Shown here one piece after another: positions 30,650 to 38,200 of a DNA stretch of 46,078 nucleotides. Where the stretch lies: assembly GCA_028716725.1 (NCBI GenBank), contig JAQUPG010000013.1:1-46078 (forward strand), read 5' to 3'. The notes below the pieces were generated by a model, which did not search any database, was not told where the DNA came from, and saw only the letters and a program-made list of their open reading frames with translations. How positions within the stretch are numbered: the first letter of the stretch is position 1; each line of letters begins with the position of its first letter. Both the position numbers and the translations under genes were made by a program. The DNA comes from Patescibacteria group bacterium. Its GTDB lineage: Bacteria > Patescibacteriota > Patescibacteriia > Patescibacteriales > JAQTRU01.

Positions 30650-31948
30650 ATGCGCAAATTAGTCCGATTAAAACTTAAAATTTTAGCTAAAATGATTTTG
30701 GCTAAATACAAGCCGAAAATTATTGGCATTACCGGCAGCGTGGGGAAAACCAGCACTAAGGAAGCGGTTTATACGGTCCTAAAAACTAAATTTAGCGTCC
30801 GGCGCAATATAAAAAATTATAATAATGAAATCGGCCTGCCCCTGACGATTATCGGCTCGGATTCGCCGGGAAAATCCATCTTTGGCTGGATTGGGGTATT
30901 TTTTAAAGCTCTCGGCCTGGTTCTGTTTAAAGATAAGGATTATCCCAAAATTTTGGTTTTAGAAATGGGCGTGGACCGGCCGGGCGATATGAAATATTTA
31001 ACGAGTATTGCCAGGGTCGACATCGGCATCGTGACTTTAATCAGCCATTCGCATGAGGAATTTTTTACTGATGTAGAAGAAATTCAGAAAGAAAAAGGAA
31101 TGCTTATAGAAAACCTTAAGCCGGGCGGCTGGGCGATTTTAAATTTCGATGACGAACTTACCCGCGAGCTGGCGGAGAAAAGCAAGGTCAAAGTGCTCTC
31201 CTACGGCTTTAAAGAAGGGGCAATGCTCCGGGCGCAGGAACTAGTTTTCAGCTTTGAAAAAACAAAAGATGTGGAAAATTTGCTGGGTTTGAGCTTTAAA
31301 TTGACTTATAACGGCTCGTTCGTGCCGGTATTATTACCGCAAGTAATCGGATATAATTCCATTTACGCCGCTTTAGCCGCCGCTGCGGTTGGTGCCACTA
31401 TGGGAATGAATTTAATAGAAATTTCTAATGCGATGCGCGAATTTGATTCTCCGAACGGCCGGATGAATCTAATTGACGGAATAAAGCATACCTTGATTAT
31501 TGATGATACTTATAATTCCTCGCCGACTTCAGTAATGTCGGCCTTGGATATTATAACAAAAATACCCATTGCCAAAACGGCTAGAAGATTTGCGGTTCTA
31601 GGCGATATGCTCGAGTTGGGGAGATACAGCGAAGAGGGCCATAAGGAAGTCGGCCGCTATGTGGCTAAAACAAAAATAAGTAAGCTGATTGCGGTCGGGG
31701 AAAGGGCCCGTGATATTGCCAGAGGCGCGCAGGAAGCCGGCATGCTAAGGGATAATATTTTTGAATATACGAATGTGGCCGAGGCCGGCCGTTTTATCCA
31801 GCAGAGAATTCTCTCTGGCGATTTGATATTAGTAAAAGGTTCACAAGGCATGCGCATGGAGAAAATCATTAAAGAGCTTATGGCTGAGCCTTTGCGCGCC
31901 AAGGAATTATTAGTTAGGCAGGAAGAGGAATGGGGTAATAACAGTTAA
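30650..31948 (+). CDS. murF: UDP-MurNAc-tripeptide--D-Ala-D-Ala ligase
   Basis: 432 residues. The ATP loop GITGSVGKTSTKEAV lies at about 26-40, ahead of RRNIKNYNNEIGLPLTI. LVLEMGVDRPGDMKYLTSIA and VTLISHSHEEFF are typical of MurF, as are DDTYNSSPTSVMSAL and AVLGDMLELG in the C-terminal half. It adds D-Ala-D-Ala to the wall precursor in the cytoplasm. The usual N-terminal substrate domain is shortened to about 20 residues, so the protein is near the short end for MurF. No SD is seen. A terminator follows. Confidence 0.9.
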   Translation: MRKLVRLKLKILAKMILAKYKPKIIGITGSVGKTSTKEAVYTVLKTKFSVRRNIKNYNNEIGLPLTIIGSDSPGKSIFGWIGVFFKALGLVLFKDKDYPKILVLEMGVDRPGDMKYLTSIARVDIGIVTLISHSHEEFFTDVEEIQKEKGMLIENLKPGGWAILNFDDELTRELAEKSKVKVLSYGFKEGAMLRAQELVFSFEKTKDVENLLGLSFKLTYNGSFVPVLLPQVIGYNSIYAALAAAAVGATMGMNLIEISNAMREFDSPNGRMNLIDGIKHTLIIDDTYNSSPTSVMSALDIITKIPIAKTARRFAVLGDMLELGRYSEEGHKEVGRYVAKTKISKLIAVGERARDIARGAQEAGMLRDNIFEYTNVAEAGRFIQQRILSGDLILVKGSQGMRMEKIIKELMAEPLRAKELLVRQEEEWGNNS

Positions 31949-31981
31949 CAATTAACTATTAACAATTGACTAATTAGGAAT

Positions 31982-32012
31982 AAAAAACTGCAGATAATTT
32001 CTGTAGTTTTTT
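31982..32012 (+). terminator. Terminator after murF
   Basis: AAAACTGCAGA / TTCTGTAGTTTT (one mismatch) with a 4-nt loop and T-run. Confidence 0.8.
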
Positions 32013-32020
32013 GTTCCTAT

Positions 32021-32055
32021 GTCATTGCGAGGAACGGAGCGACGAAGCAATCTTG
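32021..32055. repeat. Dispersed repeat (GTCATTGCGAGGAACGGAGC type)
   Basis: The block runs GTCATTGCGAGG...GCGACGAAGCAATCTT. It belongs to a class of short palindromic repeats that I have seen in many bacterial genomes, related in layout to the GGATCC...AGGATGACAT copies upstream of rplJ and rplU. Confidence 0.65.
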
Positions 32056-32084
32056 GGTAAAATAACCGAATCGGAGTTTAAAAA

Positions 32085-32609
32085 TTATAATAATTTTAAA
32101 TAATCCAAGCCAAGATAACCGGTGGTGATGTCTGTAAGTTGTCCGTTGCGAAGATGATCTCTGAATTCCGCCAGAGGCATTTCCACTACCTCAATAAATT
32201 CATTATCTTCTAAAATTTGTTCTTGTTTTCGGTAGCAGTTCGTGGCTACAAAGTTATATCTAAGCAAGGTTGAATAAGCGCTGCCTAAACTCGCGCCAAT
32301 AAACTGAAAATCTCCGGAGTATCCGGTCTCCTCCAAAAATTCTCTTTTAGCCGCTTCTTCCGGAGTTTCTCCTGCGTCCACGCCTCCGCCGGGCAATTCT
32401 AATAGAATTTTTTCCGGCCCAGGCCTGAATTGTTTAGCTAAAATTATCTTATTATCTTTTGTTAGGGCTAAAATACAAACTACCGGTCCTTCCTGCTTTA
32501 TATCAAAATCAGCAATTCTGTTATCAGGCATTTGAAATGTCCTTTTTACTAATTTACGGAATCCTGTCTTATAGGGCTCTTCTTTTAATTTTTTCCAAGT
32601 TGATATCAT
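32085..32609 (-). CDS. Nudix hydrolase (ADP-ribose pyrophosphatase-like)
   Basis: 174 residues. The Nudix box is complete: G75 to Y97 follow G-x5-E-x7-R-E-x2-E-E-x-G (GGVDAGETPEEAAKREFLEE). The upstream stretch LAKQFRPGPEKILLELPGG is typical of ADP-ribose/NADH-type pyrophosphatases, which hydrolyse nucleoside diphosphates linked to another group using Mg2+. The substrate is not certain. ATG 32609 is preferred over a TTG two codons upstream. Convergent with murF and separated from it by a terminator and a repeat. Confidence 0.9.
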   Translation of the reverse strand: MISTWKKLKEEPYKTGFRKLVKRTFQMPDNRIADFDIKQEGPVVCILALTKDNKIILAKQFRPGPEKILLELPGGGVDAGETPEEAAKREFLEETGYSGDFQFIGASLGSAYSTLLRYNFVATNCYRKQEQILEDNEFIEVVEMPLAEFRDHLRNGQLTDITTGYLGLDYLKLL

Positions 32610-32649
32610 AAACAAATTCTACTTCACTTTAGTGAATGTTAATTAAACT

Positions 32650-32690
32650 CTGACTCCCCGCAATCCTGACGGGGTAAAAAAGTCAGGGGG
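32650..32690. repeat. CTGACTCCCCG palindromic repeat
   Basis: CTGACT/AGTCAG outside and CCCCG/CGGGG inside form a hairpin upstream of the Nudix gene. Confidence 0.5.
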
Positions 32691-32757
32691 AATTAATTTA
32701 AATTATATCATTGGATAATAAATTAGTAAATCCTCTTTTGTTATTACGAGGTGGGTT

Positions 32758-32826
32758 GCCCTCCTTTGAAAGGAGGGGTAGGGGAGGTTGTTTAACCCCC
32801 TTAATTTCTCCCCCCTCGAAGGGGAA
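32758..32826. repeat. CCCTCCTTTGAAAGGAGGG palindromic repeat
   Basis: CCCTCCTT/AAGGAGGG, followed by a GGGGAGGTT...AACCCCC arm and CCCCCTCGAAGGGG, forms a compound palindrome in the gap between two minus-strand genes. It is similar in style to the elements at 20748 and 41102. Confidence 0.6.
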
Positions 32827-32844
32827 CTTTTCGAGTTAGAAATA

Positions 32845-32877
32845 AAAAATCCTCGGCTTTATTTGTCCGAGGATTTT
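32845..32877 (-). terminator. Terminator of the PQ-loop gene
   Basis: AAAATCCTCGG / CCGAGGATTTT hairpin overlapping the gene's last codons on the minus strand. Confidence 0.8.
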
Positions 32878-33209
32878 ATGAAAGAAAAGAAATCCCAGAG
32901 AAGAAGAGAAACTGGGTATTGCCCGAATTTCTTCTTTCCTGATTTATACCACCACATCTGGCAGGGAATAATGGTTAGACCGAGTAAAACTACGATTTCT
33001 GCCAAACCTAAGGCAATCGCCGTGATATTGTGGGTGCTGAAAATAATAAGGCCGACAGCGGCAACCCTTACGGAAACCGCGGTCAAAGCCCCGCGGTAAT
33101 AAGACAGCGACAGGCCCATTGTTTCTCTTGTGCGGTAAATTTTTAAAATTTGGCTGCCATAAGCATGCGACATCAGCAGAAAATAAACTATTGCCGTTAA
33201 TGGTCCCAT
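32859..33209 (-). CDS. PQ-loop (SemiSWEET-like) small membrane protein
   Basis: 116 residues with three likely TM helices (about 3-20, 38-55, 62-82). The stretch GSQILKIYRTRETMGLSLSY resembles the PQ-loop core of SemiSWEET-type sugar transporters. The conserved Pro-Gln is here Ser-Gln, so the match is partial. It may move sugars or related solutes as a dimer. GGAGG lies 8 nt upstream of ATG 33209, so this start is chosen over one 54 nt upstream. It is not obviously linked to the adjoining rml genes. Confidence 0.65.
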   Translation of the reverse strand: MGPLTAIVYFLLMSHAYGSQILKIYRTRETMGLSLSYYRGALTAVSVRVAAVGLIIFSTHNITAIALGLAEIVVLLGLTIIPCQMWWYKSGKKKFGQYPVSLLLWDFFSFIKSSDK

Positions 33210-33347
33210 GGCTCTTGCCTCCTTTTGCGAAAGAACTTTTAGGTTAATACAGGAATATAGCAAGTTTTTAATATTTTGTCCACCCTTTATTTTATAAGTT
33301 GATTGTGCTAAGGTAAAAGCAGAAATATTAAGTTTTCTACTTTAATT

Positions 33348-34211
33348 ATGGAAATATTAATTTTAGGATCCCGCGGCAATTTGGGCGGGCAATTAGTCAA
33401 AGTTTTTAAAGCTGATAAAGAATATGAAGTCGTGGCCTGGGACAGGGAAGAAATAGATATAACGGATAAAGGGCTGGTTTTCAAAAAGATACGCGAATTG
33501 AAGCCGGATATTATTATTAATGCCACTGCCTATAACGCGGTTGATAAATGCGAAGAAGACGAAAAAGAATTTACCTTGGCTAAAAAAATAAACGCCGAAG
33601 CAGTCGGTTATTTAGTGGAGGCCTGTTTGGAGGTGGACGCGGTTTTAATCCATTATTCTTCTGATTATGTTTTTGCCGGGGACAGGAAGGAGGGCTATAA
33701 GGAAGACGATAAACCGGATCCTATAAATAAATACGGGGAAACAAAACTGGCCGGGGAAGAGGAGCTAATAAAAAAAAGCGGGCAGGGCTTAAAATATTAT
33801 TTAATTCGGACTTCAAAGTTATTTGGGCCAAGAGGAGAAGGTGAATTAACTAAGCCGAGTTTTTTTGATTTAATGCTTGATTTGGCGAAAAAGAAAAAAG
33901 AATTGGACGTAGTTAATGAAGAAGTAAGCTGCTTCACTTATACGCCTGATTTAGCCCGGGCCACTAAAAAATTATTGGAAAGCGATAAAGGTTACGGGAT
34001 TTATCATATTACCAATGTCGGCCGGGCGACCTGGCATGAAGCGGCCGCGGAATTATTTAAAATTATCGGCAAAAAGATAAAAATAAATCCGGTCAAGGGA
34101 GATAAATTTCCCCGGCCGGCCAGGCGTCCGGCTTATTCGGTTTTAATAAATACCAAGTTTGACATGCAAAGGGATTGGAAAGAAGCCTTAAAGGAGTATT
34201 TGAAAAAATAA
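33348..34211 (+). CDS. rmlD: dTDP-4-dehydrorhamnose reductase (RmlD-like)
   Basis: 287 residues. The extended SDR fold is clear: the NAD(P) motif is MEILILGSRGNLGGQLVKVF, followed by DITD, NATAYNAVDKCE, the catalytic region with YGETKLAGEE (Y-x3-K), and SDYVFAGD. RmlD reduces dTDP-4-dehydro-L-rhamnose to dTDP-L-rhamnose, the donor for surface glycans. rmlA follows after 323 nt. rmlB and rmlC are not in the window. No SD precedes ATG. Confidence 0.85.
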   Translation: MEILILGSRGNLGGQLVKVFKADKEYEVVAWDREEIDITDKGLVFKKIRELKPDIIINATAYNAVDKCEEDEKEFTLAKKINAEAVGYLVEACLEVDAVLIHYSSDYVFAGDRKEGYKEDDKPDPINKYGETKLAGEEELIKKSGQGLKYYLIRTSKLFGPRGEGELTKPSFFDLMLDLAKKKKELDVVNEEVSCFTYTPDLARATKKLLESDKGYGIYHITNVGRATWHEAAAELFKIIGKKIKINPVKGDKFPRPARRPAYSVLINTKFDMQRDWKEALKEYLKK

Positions 34212-34534
34212 AATATACCCCGCCTAAGTTCGACTGACTCAAACGGGGTATCAGCACGTGCACCGTATTCTTTTGACCGGGTTAACTCTTTTATTTTTGC
34301 CTTTTGTCGATAGGCAGATACGGCCCCACTTTTTTATCCAGGTTTGCGCTGTAAAAGGCCTGGGCGTGGATTTTGACCTATCAATACTTCTTTTTGAGGA
34401 GTGTAAGATTTGCAGGAATTTCCTGCGGGCAAGGCAAAAGTCAGGGTATGAGTCTGACTATTAACTCCGGCTTATGAAATAGAAATAATGTTCAAGGTGA
34501 TGTTATTATAAATAATAATCTTAAAAATGTCAAT
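34212..34534. other. Gap with several hairpins, no supported gene
   Basis: ATACCCCG/CGGGGTAT (34215-34251) comes directly after rmlD but has no T-run. GCAGGAATTTCCTGC (34411-34425) and AGTCAG...CTGACT (34439-34459) follow. A 68-codon frame from GTG 34258 overlaps this region but shows no family features. I see no known RNA here. Confidence 0.4.
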
Positions 34535-35260
34535 ATGCGTGGAATTATTTTATCCGGGGGTTCGGCCACGCGGCTCCGCCCCTGCACAAAAGTAACTTCA
34601 AAGCAGCTTCTGCCGATCTATAACCGGCCGATGATTTATTACCCCTTAAACACCTTATTAAAAGCCGGGATTAAGGAAATTTTAATAATTGTGGCACCGG
34701 AGAGAGCAGGAGATTATTTAAACTTATTGGGAAGCGGAAAAGAATTTGGGGCTAAATTCACTTATGAAATTCAGGATAAGCCGACCGGGCTGCCTGATGC
34801 TTTTGTAATCGGAGAAAATTTTATTGATCAGGAAGACGTCTGTATGATTTTAGGGGATAATATTTTTGAAGATGATTTAAGCGGAGAAATAAAAGGATTT
34901 AACGGCGGAGGCAAGGTTTTTGCTAAAGAAGTTCCGGACCCGGAGAGATTTGGCGTAGTGGAGTTTGATAAAGACAGAAAGGCGATTTCGATAGAGGAAA
35001 AGCCGGCCAAGCCAAAAAGCAATTATTGCGTAACCGGCCTTTATATTTATGATAAGCGGGTGGTGGAAGTGGCGAAAAATTTAAAACCAAGCCCTCGCGG
35101 AGAAACGGAAATCGTGGATTTGCATAATTGGTATCTAAAAAAAGGCGAATTGGAAGTAGCTGTGGTAAAAGGCGAGTGGATTGACGCCGGCACTTTTGAC
35201 AGCCTGCTTCGGGCGCAGAATTTTGCCAAAGAAAAAATGCAGGGGAAAATGATAATTTAA
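34535..35260 (+). CDS. rmlA: Nucleotidyltransferase of the RmlA family
   Basis: 241 residues, typical of the short RmlA-like group. The start MRGIILSGGSATRLRPCTKV with KQLLPIYNRPMIYYPL is the nucleotide-binding motif (usual form GGxGTRLxPxT; here SAT replaces GT). GDNIFED supplies the metal-binding Asp, and PERFGVVEFD, IEEKPAKPKSNYCVTGLYIY and VVKGEWIDAGT follow. It should couple glucose-1-phosphate and dTTP into dTDP-glucose, the first step to dTDP-rhamnose. A 14-copy heptamer array lies just downstream. Confidence 0.88.
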   Translation: MRGIILSGGSATRLRPCTKVTSKQLLPIYNRPMIYYPLNTLLKAGIKEILIIVAPERAGDYLNLLGSGKEFGAKFTYEIQDKPTGLPDAFVIGENFIDQEDVCMILGDNIFEDDLSGEIKGFNGGGKVFAKEVPDPERFGVVEFDKDRKAISIEEKPAKPKSNYCVTGLYIYDKRVVEVAKNLKPSPRGETEIVDLHNWYLKKGELEVAVVKGEWIDAGTFDSLLRAQNFAKEKMQGKMII

Positions 35261-35263
35261 TTC

Positions 35264-35361
35264 GCATAACGCATAACGCATAACGCATAACGCATAACGC
35301 ATAACGCATAACGCATAACGCATAACGCATAACGCATAACGCATAACGCATAACGCATAAC
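35264..35361 (+). repeat. Perfect 14-copy tandem repeat of GCATAAC
   Basis: Fourteen exact 7-bp units over 98 nt, starting 4 nt after the rmlA stop and ending 4 nt before the ATG of the HD gene. The whole upstream region of the HD gene is this array. Units of 7 are not a multiple of three. Confidence 0.97.
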
Positions 35362-35364
35362 GAA

Positions 35365-36027
35365 ATGTCTTATATGGGCAAGAAAGAAGTTATAAATAAG
35401 ACCAAGAAATATGTGCGGGATAGATTAGGAAATGAGGCGACGGGGCATGATTGGTGGCATGCTTTTCGGGTTTGGAAAACCGCCAAATATATTGCCAGAA
35501 AAGAAGGCGGAGATTTATTTATTATAGAGCTGGCTGCGCTTCTTCACGACATTGCCGATTGGAAATTCAATAAAGGCAAAAAGGGGTTAGAGTCTAAATT
35601 GATAAAAAATTTTCTCGGAAAATTAAAAGTTAATAGGGAAATTATAAAAAATGTCTGTGAAATTGTGGAGAATATGTCTTTTTCTCTTACGGGCGCGAAA
35701 GCGAAATCAAGGATGAAGACTAAAGAAGGAAAAATTGTGCAGGATGCGGACCGCCTTGACGCTTTAGGCGCAATCGGGATTGCCCGAACTTTTGCTACGG
35801 GGAATTTTTTTAGCAGGCCGATTTTTAATCCGAGAATAAAAATTAATAGAAGAGTGGAAGATCTCAGGAAAAGAGACAGCTATTCTTCTATTCATCATTT
35901 TTACGATAAATTGTTACTTTTAAAGAATTTGATGAATACTGACACGGGAAAAAAATTAGCCACAGACAGACATAAATTTTTGGAAAAATATTTAAATCAA
36001 TTCTTTAAAGAATGGAATTTAAAATGA
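35365..36027 (+). CDS. HD-domain phosphohydrolase (YedJ type)
   Basis: 220 residues. HDWWHAFRVWKTAKYIARKE supplies the first His, LLHDIADW holds the HD pair (H61, D62), and QDADRLDALGAIGIARTFAT the downstream acidic residues; this matches the YedJ/YpgQ group. These metal-dependent enzymes hydrolyse phosphoester bonds; the substrate is unknown. Its upstream sequence is the GCATAAC array, leaving no SD. ATG codons at 35365 and 35374 are both possible. It overlaps the next gene by 4 nt (ATGA). Confidence 0.85.
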   Translation: MSYMGKKEVINKTKKYVRDRLGNEATGHDWWHAFRVWKTAKYIARKEGGDLFIIELAALLHDIADWKFNKGKKGLESKLIKNFLGKLKVNREIIKNVCEIVENMSFSLTGAKAKSRMKTKEGKIVQDADRLDALGAIGIARTFATGNFFSRPIFNPRIKINRRVEDLRKRDSYSSIHHFYDKLLLLKNLMNTDTGKKLATDRHKFLEKYLNQFFKEWNLK

Positions 36028-37016
36028 AATTAGCCATCGGCTTTATAACTTACGGGGAGCATACGGCAAAGTATTTGCCGTATTTTTTGCCGTCTTTGTT
36101 TAAGGCGCTGGCGGGGTTAGAAGATTATAAAATTTTTTGCTGGGATAACAGCGAAGACAATAAAAATAATGTTGAATTTATAGCCAACACTTATCCCCAG
36201 GTTGAAATCACGGAATCCGGCAAAAATATCGGTTTTGCCGCGGCTTATAATAAAATGATGGGCAAGGCCGGGAAATCAGGCGCCGAATATTTTTTAGTCA
36301 TTAACCCGGACACGGTTTTGGCACCGGAGGCGATAAAGGAGCTTATTGGTATTATGGATAAAGATAAAACTTCAGGCAGCGCCAGCCCCAAGGTTTTGAA
36401 ATGGGATTTTGACGGCAGCAGGGAAACAAACATAATTGATACTTGCGGGGTTAAATTAAAAGCAGGTTTAAAATTTGTTGATCTGGGCCAGGGTGAAATT
36501 GATAAAGGCCAACATGATAAAGCCGAAATTTTAGGACCGTCCGGAGCGGCCGGAATTTACCGGATGAGCGCTTTAGAGAGGATTACCTCACCCCTTGCCC
36601 CTCTCCTAGGCAGGAGAGGGGGATTAAAGGGGAGAGCTGGCCAATATTTTGATGAACGGATGTTTATGTACAAAGAAGACTGTGATTTAGCTTATCGTCT
36701 GAAATTAGCCGGTTTTAAGGCTAGATTAGTATCAAAAGCTATAATTTACCATGACAGGACTGTATCAAGCGCTGGTAAGGGTTTTAGGGCTTTATTTAGG
36801 GGTAGGAAAGCCAGGAAAAGACAGGAAAAAGAGCGATCTTTTCTAAATCAGCACATAATTTTCTTAAAATATTGGCATTTACAAGGGTTTTTAGGCAAAT
36901 TAGTAATTATTTTGCGAATATTAGCTATGTTTATTTATGTTTTGCTATTTGAGCAATATTTGCTTGGGCAATACGGAAAATTAAGATTAATAAAAGGAAA
37001 AATTGACAAATTTTAA
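36024..37016 (+). CDS. Family 2 glycosyltransferase (rhamnosyltransferase-like)
   Basis: 330 residues. LAIGFITYGEHTAKYLPYFL opens the GT-A fold; IFCWDNSEDN and NIGFAAAYNKMM follow, INPDTVL supplies the DxD-like site, LGPSGAAGIYRM precedes FDERMFMYKEDCDLAYRLKL, and YHDR comes later. A C-terminal hydrophobic segment (about 285-310) suggests membrane association. Near the rml genes it may use dTDP-rhamnose. Start ATG 36024 overlaps the HD stop, typical translational coupling; a start 12 nt upstream is less likely. Residues 188-206 (TSPLAPLLGRRGGLKGRAG) are encoded by a palindromic repeat inserted in frame. Confidence 0.85.
   Translation: MKLAIGFITYGEHTAKYLPYFLPSLFKALAGLEDYKIFCWDNSEDNKNNVEFIANTYPQVEITESGKNIGFAAAYNKMMGKAGKSGAEYFLVINPDTVLAPEAIKELIGIMDKDKTSGSASPKVLKWDFDGSRETNIIDTCGVKLKAGLKFVDLGQGEIDKGQHDKAEILGPSGAAGIYRMSALERITSPLAPLLGRRGGLKGRAGQYFDERMFMYKEDCDLAYRLKLAGFKARLVSKAIIYHDRTVSSAGKGFRALFRGRKARKRQEKERSFLNQHIIFLKYWHLQGFLGKLVIILRILAMFIYVLLFEQYLLGQYGKLRLIKGKIDKF
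36586..36633 (+). repeat. Palindromic repeat inside the glycosyltransferase gene
   Basis: CCTCACCCCTTGCCCCTCTC...GAGAGGGGG is a shorter relative of the elements at 37517-37594 and 41102-41200. It spans 48 nt (16 codons) and keeps the reading frame. Confidence 0.8.
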
Positions 37017-37030
37017 TTTTCAGCTATAAT
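37003..37030 (+). promoter_or_regulatory. Promoter of rplU
   Basis: TTGACA (37003-37008), 16-nt spacer, TATAAT (37025-37030). It overlaps the last codons of the glycosyltransferase gene. Confidence 0.8.
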
Positions 37031-37115
37031 ATAGAAAGCTCCTAAAGAAAGAGCATTTTTTTATTAAATTATTAATTAGAGTTGGGCGTTGTCAAGAAAG
37101 ACGTATAAATCCCAC

Positions 37116-37157
37116 GGGATCCTCACGTCGTCGCTTCGCTCTTCCTCAGGATGACAT
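37116..37157 (+). repeat. Dispersed palindromic repeat abutting rplU
   Basis: GGGATCCTCACG...CTCAGGATGACAT, ending on the base before ATG. It shares its ends and core with 3462-3499 at rplJ. AGGA in its right end is 6 nt from the start codon and can act as SD. Confidence 0.8.
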
Positions 37158-37472
37158 ATGGAAAAAATTGCAGTGATAAAAACCGGCGGAAAACAATACA
37201 AGGTTAAACCAGGCCAGGTTTTAAAAATAGAAAAGTTGGATGTGAAAACCGAGGGAAAAGTAAAATTTGAAACTTTGCTTACGGCTTCCGCTGACGGCAA
37301 AGAAATGAATTTGGGCAAGCCGACTTTAGGCGAAAAGGTAGAAGGAAAAATTTTAGAGCAGGGGAGAGCTAAGAAAATTGCCGTTGTAAAATACAAAAAT
37401 AAAACCCGCTACCAGAAAAATGTCGGGCACAGGCAGCCGTTTACGAAAGTGGAAATTACAAGTATTGCTTAA
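37158..37472 (+). CDS. rplU: Large ribosomal subunit protein bL21
   Basis: 104 residues, normal length. MEKIAVIKTGGKQYKVKPGQ at the start and KIAVVKYKNKTRYQKNVGHR with QPFTKVEIT at the end are diagnostic. L21 binds 23S rRNA in the large subunit. rpmA (L27), which usually follows, is absent here; a terminator comes next. Translation starts immediately after a dispersed repeat that supplies AGGA at SD distance. Confidence 0.96.
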   Translation: MEKIAVIKTGGKQYKVKPGQVLKIEKLDVKTEGKVKFETLLTASADGKEMNLGKPTLGEKVEGKILEQGRAKKIAVVKYKNKTRYQKNVGHRQPFTKVEITSIA

Positions 37473-37483
37473 AAAAATAGGAT

Positions 37484-37515
37484 AAAAAAAGAGGCGAGTA
37501 ATTCGCCTTTTTTTA
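37484..37515 (+). terminator. Terminator of rplU
   Basis: AAAAAGAGGCGA / TCGCCTTTTTTT hairpin. Confidence 0.85.
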
Positions 37516-37516
37516 T

Positions 37517-37594
37517 TACCTCACCCCGCTCATCCCGCCGCGGGCGGGATTCGCTTCCCCTCTCCTAATTAGGAGAGGGGTTAGGGGTGAGGTA
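37517..37594. repeat. Compound palindromic repeat TACCTCACCCC...GGGGTGAGGTA, copy 1
   Basis: Outer arms TACCTCACCCC/GGGGTGAGGTA, inner CCCCTCTCCTAATTAGGAGAGGGG, and a CCCGCC...GGCGGG unit between them. Its reverse complement matches 41102-41200. Its right edge touches the stop codon of recR. Confidence 0.9.
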
Positions 37595-38191
37595 TTACAG
37601 TTCGTTTCTGTATTTTAAAGCATTAGCCAGAGTTATCTCGTCCGCATATTCTAAATCCGCGCCGCTGGGCAGGCCCCTGGCTAATTTCGTAATTTTTATT
37701 TTATAAGGCTTTAAAAGTTTTACCAAATACATGGCGGTGGTTTCGCCTTCCACGGTCGGGTTTAAAGCCAGAATTATTTCTTTGATTCCGTCTTTTTCAA
37801 TGCGATTAATAAGCTGTTTTATATTAAGTTGCTCTGGTTTCACTTCTTCGATTGTGTTAATAAGCCCGCCTAAAACATGGTAAAGGCCATTATATTGGCG
37901 AGTGGCTTCAAGAGTAAGCATATCCTGCGTGTTGGCCACAATGCAAATTATGTCCGCCTGGCGCTTTTTATCGGCGCAGATCGGGCAGGGGTTTGATTCG
38001 GCCAGGCTTAAACAACGGGAACAGGTGATAGTCTTTTCCTTAAGTTCGGCAATAAATTGCGCCAGTTTTTGTAATTCCTCGGCCGGCTGCCTTAATAAAT
38101 AAAAAACATACCGCTGGGCGGTTTTCGGGCCAACGGAAGGCAGGCGGGAGAATTGATCTATTAGATTTTGGATAGCTAGAGGAAATTTCAT
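37595..38191 (-). CDS. recR: Recombination mediator RecR
   Basis: 198 residues, normal length. The helix-hairpin-helix LPSVGPKTAQRYVFYLL (about 17-33), a C4 zinc finger (C57, C60, C69, C72) and the Toprim domain starting ICIVANTQDMLTLEATRQYN are present; near the end GLPSGADLEYADEITLANAL is characteristic. RecR works with RecO/RecF to load RecA on gapped DNA. It follows ybaB by 9 nt, as in the common ybaB-recR pair. Confidence 0.95.
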   Translation of the reverse strand: MKFPLAIQNLIDQFSRLPSVGPKTAQRYVFYLLRQPAEELQKLAQFIAELKEKTITCSRCLSLAESNPCPICADKKRQADIICIVANTQDMLTLEATRQYNGLYHVLGGLINTIEEVKPEQLNIKQLINRIEKDGIKEIILALNPTVEGETTAMYLVKLLKPYKIKITKLARGLPSGADLEYADEITLANALKYRNEL

Positions 38192-38200
38192 TTTTAATTC

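Noticed and set aside
34258-34464. 68-codon frame from GTG between rmlD and rmlA
   Set aside because: No SD, no family features, and the region holds several hairpins. Not supported as a gene.
34923-35351. Minus-strand reading frames with repeated MRYALCV units
   Set aside because: They are only the translation of the GCATAAC array (three units per seven residues) continuing antisense into rmlA.
35264-35361. CRISPR array
   Set aside because: Units are 7 bp and contiguous with no spacers. No cas genes are in the window, and no other array is seen.
37158-37600. rpmA (L27) expected after rplU
   Set aside because: A terminator and a palindromic repeat follow rplU, then recR on the other strand. 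No L27-like frame is present.
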